From an uncultured Bacteroidales bacterium (GTDB taxonomy: Bacteria > Bacteroidota > Bacteroidia > Bacteroidales > Bacteroidaceae), in contig CADAEK010000015.1 of assembly GCA_902786925.1 (NCBI GenBank), forward strand, positions 1 through 64,000: 64,000 bases of DNA. Reading direction: 5' to 3'. Numbering within the stretch: the first letter of the stretch is position 1; each line of letters opens with the position of its first letter. Below are positions 1 to 8,072 of this stretch, one piece after another. The notes beneath the pieces were generated by a model, which saw only the letters and a program-made list of their open reading frames with translations, searched no databases and had not been told where the DNA came from. The translations under genes and the position numbers were made by a program.

Positions 1-248
1 CGCCTCATCCAGATTCTCTTCGAGTCCCTTTGAAGGCACACACCGCAACGGGTGAGAACCACGTGACGGCGGAGCATCAAAAGCGGGAACGACACTTGCC
101 GTCAACAGTCCCTTCCTGTGCCTCAAAATCGGTGTGACTCAGACCGTTTTCATAGCGCAGGAAGGAGCATCTTAGTCATCGCCCCTCAGACAGGGGCATC
201 GAACCGTCTCACACTCACTCAGAGAGCACAAATCCTCACAAATTAGGA
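1..248. other. intergenic region, window start
   Basis: I see no convincing gene here in either strand. It holds one copy of a 17-bp near-palindrome (130-146, see repeat entry) and a small GC hairpin (181-186 pairing with 192-197) without a T-run. The upstream gene lies outside the window. Confidence 0.6.
130..146. repeat. 17-bp near-palindromic repeat, single copy
   Basis: CGGTGTGACTCAGACCG is identical to two of the three tandem copies at 22557-22621, and is preceded by the same tcaaaat flank as the first of them. The ends pair as CGGT..ACCG, giving an imperfect dyad. Same intergenic repeat family; function unknown. Confidence 0.75.
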
Positions 249-279
249 TTGCGAGGTATAGGCAAAGTCCGTAACTTTG
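249..279 (+). promoter_or_regulatory. promoter of the DUF4491 gene
   Basis: TTG at 249-251, a 20-nt spacer and TAACTTTG at 272-279 match the Bacteroidetes sigma-ABfr consensus. The site is 43 nt upstream of the ATG at 323. Confidence 0.7.
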
Positions 280-322
280 CAGCGTTTTTCAAACTCACCT
301 CGTAAAAAGAAAGCTTTTAGGT

Positions 323-634
323 ATGAATTTCTTAGGTCTCATCATCGCTGTAGCCACCTTTTTGGTGATAGGCGTGTTCCACCCCATCGTCATCAAGTCG
401 GAGTACCATCTGGGCACCCGCTGCTGGTGGGCCTTCCTTGTGGCAGGCATCGCTTTCATCGTGGCGTCGCTCTTTGTGCAGGACGATGTGCTCAGCCCCA
501 TTCTCGGTGTGGTGGGCTGCTCATGCCTGTGGAGCATCCTCGAACTGTTTGAGCAGAAGAAACGCGTGGAACGTGGTTGGTTCCCGATGAACCCCAAGCG
601 CAAAGATGAATATCAATTAAAAACACATAAATAA
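323..634 (+). CDS. DUF4491 small membrane protein
   Basis: 103 residues. The opening MNFLGLIIAVATFLVIGVFHP and the following IKSEYHLGTRCWW are the recognisable pattern of the DUF4491 family, a Bacteroidetes-typical small integral membrane protein. Three hydrophobic stretches (about residues 4-21, 34-50 and 57-72) suggest three membrane spans, followed by a basic, charged cytoplasmic-type tail. No catalytic motif is visible and the family has no established role. It has its own promoter and lies 16 nt before the lipoprotein gene at 651, so it may be cotranscribed with the heme-uptake-like genes, although the functional link is unclear. Confidence 0.85.
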   Translation: MNFLGLIIAVATFLVIGVFHPIVIKSEYHLGTRCWWAFLVAGIAFIVASLFVQDDVLSPILGVVGCSCLWSILELFEQKKRVERGWFPMNPKRKDEYQLKTHK

Positions 635-650
635 CTATTTCCTAAAACGT

Positions 651-1523
651 ATGAAAGCTATTAAATTCTTAGCACTGATGCTTGTTGCGCTGGTCGGCAT
701 GACAGCCTGCAACGACGATGACAACGACGGCGACGGTAACAACGGTTCCAAGCCTGTTAACCTCAATCAAAAAGGTTACATCTTCGTGTCTTCCAACTAT
801 TTCCAGAACATGTACTATGGCAATAATGCCACGCTGAAAATCTATCCAGCGGAAGAAAACCAGTACAACGTGGAGTTCCACGATCCACAGTGGGGCGACG
901 TAACTTTCGAGAACGTGACACTCCGTCCACAGCTGGCTGGTACAGGAACCTTGAGCATGAACTATCGCGGAGAGGACGGCAGCTATGAAGCTATACTCAG
1001 CGGAACCATGATGATGCCTATCATCAGCATGCCCTCAGTAATGGGTGGCACCACCATCACATTCTATGCAGGCGATGCACCCGAGGCGTGCCAGCTGGAA
1101 GGCAAGCACAACGGCACCAATTCCGTGATGGTAGGCGACAACTACGGTCCTTATGATGTAAACGCAACTTACTCCATCAGCGCAAACCCTGACGGAACTC
1201 TCAACCTGACAATTCCGGAGTATTCTATTGAGGGTACACCTATCGGTGATATTACTGTTGGAAAATCTGTTATCAAGAACATTGCTTACGACTCAAAGAA
1301 AAAGGCATTCTATCGCGTCTATGGCGAAGACGGACTTAACATCCACGTCAAAGTGGTCGGAAGCAGATCATTTGAAGATGATTATGCTTTCGCCCAAGAC
1401 AGCTATGTCTTGATTGAGCAGACAGAAGCTGGCATCAAGGTGAACAACTCGTTCCAGCCAGGTCGTATGCCATTCCCAATCAAAGCAACATTCACAGAAG
1501 TAATTGCTGGTGGAAAGGAGTAA
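651..1523 (+). CDS. calycin-like secreted lipoprotein
   Basis: 290 residues. A type II signal peptide (MKAIKFLALMLVALVGMTAC) places the lipidated cysteine at residue 20, followed by an Asp/Asn-rich linker typical of Bacteroidetes surface lipoproteins. The rest is predicted beta-rich with repeated glycines and short hydrophilic strands, resembling the calycin-like beta-barrel domain often found in lipoproteins beside HmuY and TonB receptors. It is the first gene of an apparent three-gene unit with an HmuY-like protein and a TonB-dependent receptor, so a ligand-capture role at the outer membrane is a reasonable inference. Family assignment is from general pattern and context, not from a unique motif. 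Confidence 0.6.
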   Translation: MKAIKFLALMLVALVGMTACNDDDNDGDGNNGSKPVNLNQKGYIFVSSNYFQNMYYGNNATLKIYPAEENQYNVEFHDPQWGDVTFENVTLRPQLAGTGTLSMNYRGEDGSYEAILSGTMMMPIISMPSVMGGTTITFYAGDAPEACQLEGKHNGTNSVMVGDNYGPYDVNATYSISANPDGTLNLTIPEYSIEGTPIGDITVGKSVIKNIAYDSKKKAFYRVYGEDGLNIHVKVVGSRSFEDDYAFAQDSYVLIEQTEAGIKVNNSFQPGRMPFPIKATFTEVIAGGKE

Positions 1524-2295
1524 TCCGACATATTATCTTATATTGACACTAACTGCCCTGTTTTCCCTCTCGGCTTGTCATGGAGTGCTTGACGAACTCT
1601 ATGACAAGCCCAAAGAGGGCATAGACGTCAAAGAAGGGCAACTGTATATCGATGCATCCAGCTGGACCGACTGGTTCTTCATCGACTTCAATGCAGCCAA
1701 CAGAAACTTTGCCGAAGGAGGCACTGGAAGTGCCTTTGTGAAGATGGGAATCCCCTTGGGAGACGCTGAGGCGAAGAGCACGAGAGAACACCCCGTGCAG
1801 CAAACAGGCATCTACACCTATTGGTACGACGTGTTCGGCAAGGGCGTTTCCAACAACGAGTTTGACAGTTTCAAACCCGCTGAAGCCCAGCCCGAACCAG
1901 AGACATGGCACATTGCCGTGCATCGCAACAATGTGCGCACCAATGGCGGAGCCGTGTATGAGACCACCTACACATCAATGAAAAGCCTGCCCGAGAGCAG
2001 CGAGGCTTTTGCCGACGCCACATTCACCGAAGACGAATGGAACGAACTGGATGTGTGGACTATACAGAAGCAGATGCTCAACGGACTCATCGGCAATCAA
2101 GGCATTGCCATCAACCCCGTACTGTCAAGGTGGCTCAGCGTGGAGTTTCCTCCACCACCCAACTTCAAACTCAACAATCATGTGTTCATCGTCCGCTTCA
2201 ACGATGGCACCTATGCAGCCGTGCAGCTGGAGAACTACCAGAACCCTGCCGGTGTGAAATGCTGCTTGACTATTAACTACAAATATCCGTATTAA
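1504..2295 (+). CDS. HmuY-like lipoprotein
   Basis: 263 residues from a TTG start that overlaps the previous gene by 20 nt. No ATG precedes the signal peptide. Starting at TTG 1504 or GTG 1510 keeps the charged n-region and gives a lipobox (LFSLSAC) with Cys25, so these starts fit best. The Ser-Trp-Thr-Asp-Trp-Phe-x-Ile-Asp segment soon after the cysteine and a C-terminal strand near YAAVQLENYQN resemble the HmuY family, surface heme-binding lipoproteins first known in Porphyromonas gingivalis. HmuY hands heme to the TonB receptor HmuR, and a TonB receptor follows 29 nt downstream. Ligand specificity (heme versus another iron compound) cannot be read from sequence alone. Confidence 0.75.
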   Translation: MLVERSNPTYYLILTLTALFSLSACHGVLDELYDKPKEGIDVKEGQLYIDASSWTDWFFIDFNAANRNFAEGGTGSAFVKMGIPLGDAEAKSTREHPVQQTGIYTYWYDVFGKGVSNNEFDSFKPAEAQPEPETWHIAVHRNNVRTNGGAVYETTYTSMKSLPESSEAFADATFTEDEWNELDVWTIQKQMLNGLIGNQGIAINPVLSRWLSVEFPPPPNFKLNNHVFIVRFNDGTYAAVQLENYQNPAGVKCCLTINYKYPY

Positions 2296-2324
2296 TCTCG
2301 CTCGGACGTAAAACTATCGACGTT

Positions 2325-4283
2325 TTGAGACACACGCTACTATACATATTGCTCTTTGGAATCACGCTGCTGAGCCATGCAGCGGAGATGGACTCTGTCT
2401 TCTACCTAAACGACGTGGTGGTAACTGGCACACGCACCTATAAGCTGTGGAAGGATGCACCCATACAAACACGCATCATCTCCGCAGACGACATCATGAA
2501 GGTGGATGCCACCAACGTGGAGGACCTACTGCAGCAGGAGATGCCCGGAGTGGAGTTCTCGCTGGCCATGAACCAGAAGAAACACATGAACTTCTGCGGC
2601 TTTGGCGGACAGAGCATTCTCTTCCTTGTGGACGGCGAACGATTGGCTGGCGAGACAATGGACGACGTGGACTTTACTCGTCTGGATATGGCCAACGTGG
2701 AGCGAATCGAGATTGTGAAGGGAGCTGCGAGCGCACTCTATGGCAGCAATGCAGGAGGAGGTGTCATCAACATCATCACGAAAGAGAGCACCGAGCCTTG
2801 GACACTGAACTTGAACGCGCGGATGTCACGCCACAATGGACGACGCTTTGGCGGTTCATTCGGACTGAACGGAACTCGATGGAAGAATATGCTGAACGTG
2901 AACGGCAACAGTGTGGACAACTTCAACGTGCACAATGCCGACAACCCAGCTGCACAAGTGGTCAGCACCGTGTATGGCGACAAGACGTGGAACGTCAAGG
3001 ACAGGCTCGTCTATACCCCTACTGACAAACTGAAACTCATTGGACGAGCTGGCTACTTTTATCGGGAACTGGTTCGAACTGCTGATACACCAGAACGATA
3101 CAGAGACCTCAACGCAGGCTTGAAAGGACTGTGGGACATCAACGAGAATAACCTGCTCGAACTCTCCTACTCATTCGACCAATACGACAAATCGGACTAT
3201 CTCAAGATTCCTCACTTGGATGTACGCGACTACAGCAACGTGCAGAACACCGTGAGGGGTATATACAACTATAATTGGAAGAACGGCAGCATTCTTACTG
3301 TAGGCGCTGACTTCATGCACGACTATCTGATGAACAAGAACCTGGGGCAGGAAGAGGTGAAGCAGAACGCTTTTGATGCTTACGTTCAGTACGACTGGCT
3401 CATCAACTCACAATGGGAAGTGGTGAGCGCTGTGCGCTACGACTACTTCTCAGATAAGAAGGACTCTCATTTCACTCCTAAACTGACTGCACGCTATCAG
3501 CCTATCGACAACCTGAATCTGCGTTTAGGCTATGGCATGGGCTTCCGTGCACCAGCCTTGAAAGAGAAGTATTACAACTTCGACATGGTGGGCATCTGGA
3601 TTATCAGAGGCAACAAGGACCTGAAGGCAGAACTCAGCCACAACTTCAACGCCTCGGCCGACTACACTACGGGAAACTATAACTTCACCGTATCGGCCTA
3701 CTACAACAACGTGCGAAACAAACTCGCGACAGGCGTTCCGCACTACATGCCCGAAGACATACAACAAAAACAATTGTATCTCGACTACGACAACCTCGAC
3801 AATTATTCCGTCTTTGGCGGAGAAGCCACAACACAAGCTCGCTGGGACAACGGACTGAGCGCCAAGCTGTCCTATGCCTACACAAATGAACGGATGCCCA
3901 AAGACAAAGCGGGCAACACCATCAATAACCAATACATCCCTGCCAGAAAGCACGCCATCACAGCACGTATAGACTGGGATAAGCAGTTCTCCAAGAACTA
4001 CGGACTGCTCGTCTCCCTGAGCGGACGCTATCTTTCAGGGGTGAAGAACGTAGAGTTTGTCGATTACTACGACATCGCCAAAGGCACGAACACCATCCAC
4101 TACCCTGCCTACACGCTTTGGAAGCTCTCTGCCGTCCAACGCTTTGGCAAGGCTGTCAAGCTGACGGCAGCCGTTGACAACCTGTTTAACTACAAACCCA
4201 AATACTATTATTTCAACAGTCCGCTGACTGATGGCGCTAATCTGATGCTGGGTTTGTCTATCGACATCAACAAATTGTTCTAA
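2325..4283 (+). CDS. TonB-dependent receptor, HmuR-like
   Basis: 652 residues from a TTG start; the next in-frame ATG would remove the signal peptide (RHTLLYILLFGITLLSHAAE), so TTG is preferred. A TonB box-like segment (NDVVVTGTR, about 28-36) is followed by a plug domain with the usual VERIEIVKGAASALYGSNA pattern and then a 22-strand barrel-like region ending in an aromatic C terminus (INKLF). It lacks the SusC-type N-terminal carboxypeptidase-regulatory domain, as expected for an iron or heme receptor. Gene order lipoprotein-HmuY-receptor indicates TonB-driven uptake of heme or a related ligand over the outer membrane. Confidence 0.85.
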   Translation: MRHTLLYILLFGITLLSHAAEMDSVFYLNDVVVTGTRTYKLWKDAPIQTRIISADDIMKVDATNVEDLLQQEMPGVEFSLAMNQKKHMNFCGFGGQSILFLVDGERLAGETMDDVDFTRLDMANVERIEIVKGAASALYGSNAGGGVINIITKESTEPWTLNLNARMSRHNGRRFGGSFGLNGTRWKNMLNVNGNSVDNFNVHNADNPAAQVVSTVYGDKTWNVKDRLVYTPTDKLKLIGRAGYFYRELVRTADTPERYRDLNAGLKGLWDINENNLLELSYSFDQYDKSDYLKIPHLDVRDYSNVQNTVRGIYNYNWKNGSILTVGADFMHDYLMNKNLGQEEVKQNAFDAYVQYDWLINSQWEVVSAVRYDYFSDKKDSHFTPKLTARYQPIDNLNLRLGYGMGFRAPALKEKYYNFDMVGIWIIRGNKDLKAELSHNFNASADYTTGNYNFTVSAYYNNVRNKLATGVPHYMPEDIQQKQLYLDYDNLDNYSVFGGEATTQARWDNGLSAKLSYAYTNERMPKDKAGNTINNQYIPARKHAITARIDWDKQFSKNYGLLVSLSGRYLSGVKNVEFVDYYDIAKGTNTIHYPAYTLWKLSAVQRFGKAVKLTAAVDNLFNYKPKYYYFNSPLTDGANLMLGLSIDINKLF

Positions 4284-4307
4284 AATCCGTCCCTACCGCT
4301 TGACAAA

Positions 4308-4335
4308 AGCAAGAAAAGCAACTCGTTTTCTTGCT
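4308..4335 (+). terminator. terminator after the TonB receptor
   Basis: AGCAAGAAAA (4308-4317) pairs with TTTTCTTGCT (4326-4335) around an 8-nt loop, 25 nt after the receptor stop. Its right arm overlaps the -33 box of the following iorA promoter. Confidence 0.6.
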
Positions 4336-4361
4336 CTTCTGCACCATTCTTCCTATCTTTG
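4331..4361 (+). promoter_or_regulatory. promoter of iorAB-paaK
   Basis: TTG (4331-4333), 20 nt, TATCTTTG (4354-4361). The leader then contains a 7-bp hairpin, CCCAGTG (4375-4381) with CACTGGG (4386-4392), 30 nt before the iorA start. Confidence 0.7.
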
Positions 4362-4422
4362 CATGTTTTTTGGCCCCAGTGCCAACACTGGGCATTGTTC
4401 TATACTATAACCAAACAAGGAT

Positions 4423-6018
4423 ATGAAACAACTACTTCTTGGTGACGAAGCCATTGCTTTGGGGGCCATCAACGCGGGTCTCTCCGGCGTGTACGCTTAC
4501 CCTGGAACTCCGTCAACCGAAATTACAGAGTTCATCCAGACCAACAAGGTGGCACGCGAGCGTGGCATCCACAGCCGTTGGTGCACGAACGAGAAGACTG
4601 CGATGGAGGCCGCTCTTGGCATGTCGTATGCAGGCAAGCGCGCCTTGGTATGCATGAAGCATGTGGGCATGAACGTATGTGCTGACGCCTTTGTCAACAG
4701 CGCCATCACCGGTGTGAACGGTGGTCTTATTGTCTTGGCCGCTGACGACCCATCTATGCACTCTTCGCAGAACGAGCAAGACTCTCGATTCTATGGCAAA
4801 TTCGCATTGATTCCTGTGTTTGAACCATCAAACCAACAGGAAGCTTATGATATGGTCAGCAGCGCTTTCGAACTCTCCGAAAGCATGAAGGTGCCTGTAC
4901 TGTTGCGCATTGTAACTCGTCTGGCTCACAGCCGTGCAGCCGTGGATGTGGGCGAACTGAACAATGAGAATGCCCTCAACCCAAGCACAGACCAGTGGGT
5001 GCTGCTGCCTGGTATCGCACGTAAGAAGTATGTTGACTTGCTGGGCAAGCAAGCCGAGTTCGAGAAAGCCAGCGAAACTTCTGCCTACAACAAGAAGGAA
5101 ACTGCAGGTCAGAAAGTCGGCATCATCGCCTGCGGCATTGGTTACAATTACGTAAAGGAGAATGTGGGCGACAATGCTGACATTCTAAAGATTTCTCAAT
5201 ATCCTCTCTCGCCCAAAGCCATCAAGGCTTTTGCCGCGGAGCATGAGTCCATCCTCGTTGTAGAGGACGGACAGCCCGTTGTGGAAGAGGCCATCGCTGG
5301 CATGGTGGGCGCAGACTACCCCATCAAGGGCCGCCTTACTGGAGACCTGCCACGCACAGGCGAGTTGACTCCCGACTGTGTGGCAAAGGCACTGGGCAAA
5401 CCTGCTGGTCCTGCTTTCGACAATGCGAAGAACCTTGCAGGCCGTCCTCCTCAGCTCTGTCAGGGCTGCGGACACCGCGATGTGTACACTGCACTGAATG
5501 AAGTATTGGCCACCTATCCCGACTACCGTGTATTCGGTGACATCGGCTGCTATACGCTTGGTGCGTTGCCACCTTTCAAGGCACTTTCAAGCTGTGTTGA
5601 TATGGGCGCCAGCATCACGATGGCAAAGGGAGCTGCTGACGCAGGACTCTTCCCCGCAGTTGCCATCATCGGTGACTCAACCTTCACCCACAGCGGCATG
5701 ACAGGTCTGTTAGACGCTGTGAACGACAAGTCAAACATCACAGTCGTTATCAGCGACAACCTCACTACGGGCATGACGGGTGGACAGGACTCTGCCGGCA
5801 CCAACAAGTTCGAGGCCATCTGCCTCGGTCTTGGCGTAGAACCAGAGCATGTGCGCGTGGTTGTTCCTCTTCCTAAGAACATGCCTGAGATTACCCGCAT
5901 CCTGAAGGAAGAAATCGAATACAACGGAGTTTCAGTGATTATTCCACGTCGTGAGTGCATCCAGACTGCTGCTCGTCACGCAAGGGAACGTCAAAAAGCA
6001 AAGGAGGCAAACAAATGA
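4423..6018 (+). CDS. iorA: indolepyruvate ferredoxin oxidoreductase, alpha subunit
   Basis: 531 residues; with IorB it oxidatively decarboxylates aryl-2-oxoacids (indolepyruvate, phenylpyruvate, 4-hydroxyphenylpyruvate) to aryl-acetyl-CoA with reduction of ferredoxin (EC 1.2.7.8). The N-terminal pyrimidine-binding domain begins with LLGDEAIALGA and YPGTPSTEI. The TPP domain shows CQGCGHRDV (about 346-354), GDIGCYTLG (about 372) and GDSTFTHSG followed by the Asn-containing DNLTTGMTGGQ. Well-known archaeal IorA proteins are about 600-650 residues with a C-terminal 2[4Fe-4S] ferredoxin domain. This one stops after IPRRECIQTAARHARER, with no CxxCxxC motif, so it is the short form. Its stop overlaps the iorB start (ATGA). 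Confidence 0.93.
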   Translation: MKQLLLGDEAIALGAINAGLSGVYAYPGTPSTEITEFIQTNKVARERGIHSRWCTNEKTAMEAALGMSYAGKRALVCMKHVGMNVCADAFVNSAITGVNGGLIVLAADDPSMHSSQNEQDSRFYGKFALIPVFEPSNQQEAYDMVSSAFELSESMKVPVLLRIVTRLAHSRAAVDVGELNNENALNPSTDQWVLLPGIARKKYVDLLGKQAEFEKASETSAYNKKETAGQKVGIIACGIGYNYVKENVGDNADILKISQYPLSPKAIKAFAAEHESILVVEDGQPVVEEAIAGMVGADYPIKGRLTGDLPRTGELTPDCVAKALGKPAGPAFDNAKNLAGRPPQLCQGCGHRDVYTALNEVLATYPDYRVFGDIGCYTLGALPPFKALSSCVDMGASITMAKGAADAGLFPAVAIIGDSTFTHSGMTGLLDAVNDKSNITVVISDNLTTGMTGGQDSAGTNKFEAICLGLGVEPEHVRVVVPLPKNMPEITRILKEEIEYNGVSVIIPRRECIQTAARHARERQKAKEANK

Positions 6019-6596
6019 AGAAAGACATCATACTCTGCGGTGTAGGTGGACAAGGAATCCTCTCCATCGCAACCGTGATTGGCGAAGCTGCCACAGAAGC
6101 AGGCCTGAACCTGAAACAGGCAGAAGTGCACGGAATGAGCCAGCGAGGCGGTGACGTACAGTCAAACCTTCGTCTCTCAACGGAGAACATCTACAGCGAC
6201 CTCATTCCACAAGGCGGCACAGATGTAGTCATCTCTATGGAACCAATGGAGGCTCTGCGTTACCTGCCCTATCTCTCTAAGACAGGCACCATTGTAACCA
6301 GTTCAAAGCCTTTCATCAACATACCTAACTACCCTGAAGAGGCAGCCCTCATGGCTGAGCTCGACAGCATGCCCTCCGTGGTAAAGCTCGATATTGAGTC
6401 TGTGGCCAAGGACGCAGGCAATGCCCGTGGCGCCAACATGGTGCTTCTCGGCATGGCGGCTCCTTTCATTGAGATTCTTACGGTTGAACAACTTCGCAAG
6501 GCTATCGCCGTCATCTTTGCCCGTAAAGGCGAAGCTGTTGTAGAAGCCAACCTCAAGGCTTTCGACGCAGGCGTTGCTGCATCTAATCAACAATAA
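6015..6596 (+). CDS. iorB: indolepyruvate ferredoxin oxidoreductase, beta subunit
   Basis: 193 residues starting at ATG 6015, which overlaps the iorA stop by 4 nt and follows an aaggagg ribosome site at 6001-6007. A longer reading frame from 5955 would lie inside iorA and is unlikely. The gamma/POR-type domain opens with DIILCGVGGQGILSIATVIG and contains EVHGMSQRGGDVQSN, both typical of IorB. It is the second subunit of the aryl-2-oxoacid:ferredoxin oxidoreductase and is translationally coupled to the alpha subunit. No iron-sulfur motif is present here either. Confidence 0.93.
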   Translation: MKKDIILCGVGGQGILSIATVIGEAATEAGLNLKQAEVHGMSQRGGDVQSNLRLSTENIYSDLIPQGGTDVVISMEPMEALRYLPYLSKTGTIVTSSKPFINIPNYPEEAALMAELDSMPSVVKLDIESVAKDAGNARGANMVLLGMAAPFIEILTVEQLRKAIAVIFARKGEAVVEANLKAFDAGVAASNQQ

Positions 6597-6614
6597 CCCC
6601 AAACACAAACCTTT

Positions 6615-7931
6615 ATGATTCACAATCCCAAAATGGAGTGCATGGACAGAGAGTCTATGCGCAAACTACAATCTGAGCGCCTGATTCAGACAGTCAAAAA
6701 ATGCTACGAGAATGTTCCATTCTACAAAAAGAAGATGGACCGCATGGGTGTTAAGCCCGAAGACATCCGCAGCATTGACGACATATACAAGTTGCCATTC
6801 ACTACTAAGCACGACCTGCGTGACGAATACCCATTCGGCCTTCAGGCTGTTCCTCAGAGCGAAATCAGACGCATTCATGCCTCATCAGGCACAACAGGAA
6901 AGCCCGTTGTAGGCACCTATACAGAGAACGACCTGAAGATGTGGGCTGAGTGTGTTGCACGTGTTTTGGCTGTTGGCGATGTAGGTCCCGGCGACGTTGT
7001 ACAGGTGGCTTACGGATATGGATTGTTCACTGGAGGACTGGGCGCTCACGACGGAGCAGCTACACGTGGAGCTATCCAGCTGCCTATCTCTGCAGGCAAC
7101 TCTGCTAAGCAGATCATGCTGATGAAAGACTTTGGCACTACCGCTTTGTGCTGTACTCCTTCATATGCCTTGCATCTGGCTGAGGTGATAGAGCAGAACC
7201 CAGACATCAATATAGAGGACCTGAAGCTAAGAGTTGGCTTCTTCGGAGCAGAACCTTGGACATGGGGCATCCGTCGCGAACTGGAGAAGAAGTTGCATAT
7301 CAAGGCCATTGACATCTATGGACTGACAGAGATGTGCGGTCCCGGTGTGGGTGGTGAGTGCCAGTATCAGAATGGTACACACGTGGCCGAAGACATGTTC
7401 TATCCTGAAATCATCAACCCCGAAACGCTGGAGCCTGTTGCACCAGGCGAAGAGGGCGAGTTGGTGTTCACGTCTCTTTGCAAAGAGGCCATGCCAATTC
7501 TCCGCTACCGTACGCGCGACCTCACGCACCTCATCTATGAGCCTTGCGAATGTGGACGTACGACTGTCCGCCTCGGAAAGATTCTGGGCCGAAGCGACGA
7601 TATGCTCATCATCCGCGGCGTGAACGTCTTCCCTTCACAAATCGAGACCATCTTGACAGAGTTCCCTGTATATACACCACAGTACTTCATCACGGTGGAC
7701 CGCAAGAACAACGAAGACACCTTCGACCTCGATGTGGAGTTGCGTGCAGAATACTTCTCACCCAACCCTGCCAAGCAGATGCCATACATCAAGCCACTCT
7801 ACGACCGCATCGTCAGCATGGTGGGCATCAAGCCAAACATCCACATCAAGGAACCAGGCAACATCGAGCGTTCTATCGGCAAGGCAAAGCACGTGCTCGA
7901 CAAGAGAACGCTTTTGTCTGACTGGAAATAA
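6615..7931 (+). CDS. paaK: phenylacetate-CoA ligase (first copy)
   Basis: 438 residues, the usual PaaK length. The adenylate-forming fold shows the phosphate loop SSGTTGKPVVGTY (about 96-108), YGLTEMCGPGVGGEC, YRTRDLT and the hinge GRSDDMLIIRGVNVFP. The enzyme links arylacetate and CoA with ATP-to-AMP cleavage (EC 6.2.1.30). Beside IorAB it may run in reverse, taking the aryl-acetyl-CoA made by IorAB to free arylacetate with ATP formation, or forward to recover arylacetate for reductive carboxylation. Direction is an inference. It starts 18 nt after iorB in the same operon. Confidence 0.9.
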   Translation: MIHNPKMECMDRESMRKLQSERLIQTVKKCYENVPFYKKKMDRMGVKPEDIRSIDDIYKLPFTTKHDLRDEYPFGLQAVPQSEIRRIHASSGTTGKPVVGTYTENDLKMWAECVARVLAVGDVGPGDVVQVAYGYGLFTGGLGAHDGAATRGAIQLPISAGNSAKQIMLMKDFGTTALCCTPSYALHLAEVIEQNPDINIEDLKLRVGFFGAEPWTWGIRRELEKKLHIKAIDIYGLTEMCGPGVGGECQYQNGTHVAEDMFYPEIINPETLEPVAPGEEGELVFTSLCKEAMPILRYRTRDLTHLIYEPCECGRTTVRLGKILGRSDDMLIIRGVNVFPSQIETILTEFPVYTPQYFITVDRKNNEDTFDLDVELRAEYFSPNPAKQMPYIKPLYDRIVSMVGIKPNIHIKEPGNIERSIGKAKHVLDKRTLLSDWK

Positions 7932-7956
7932 ACACGAACGAATCTATAGAATCGAT

Positions 7957-8013
7957 GTGCCCCACATCGGTTGGTCAAAGTGCCCCACATCAATGAACCG
8001 ATGTGGGGCACTT
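7957..8013 (+). terminator. double-armed hairpin after iorAB-paaK
   Basis: AAGTGCCCCACATC (7978-7991) pairs with GATGTGGGGCACTT (8000-8013) around an 8-nt loop. A second left arm, GTGCCCCACATCGGTT (7957-7972), can pair perfectly over 16 bp with 7996-8011. The two helices exclude each other. It sits between convergent genes and may stop transcription from both sides. Confidence 0.75.
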
Positions 8014-8072
8014 CGTTTATGGGGAAAATTGAGACATCCTCCTTGGGACAGACCATTTCCGTTTATCGTTTC

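Noticed and set aside
181..197. Terminator of an upstream gene
   Set aside because: 6-bp GC hairpin without T-run; the upstream gene is not visible, so I do not call it.
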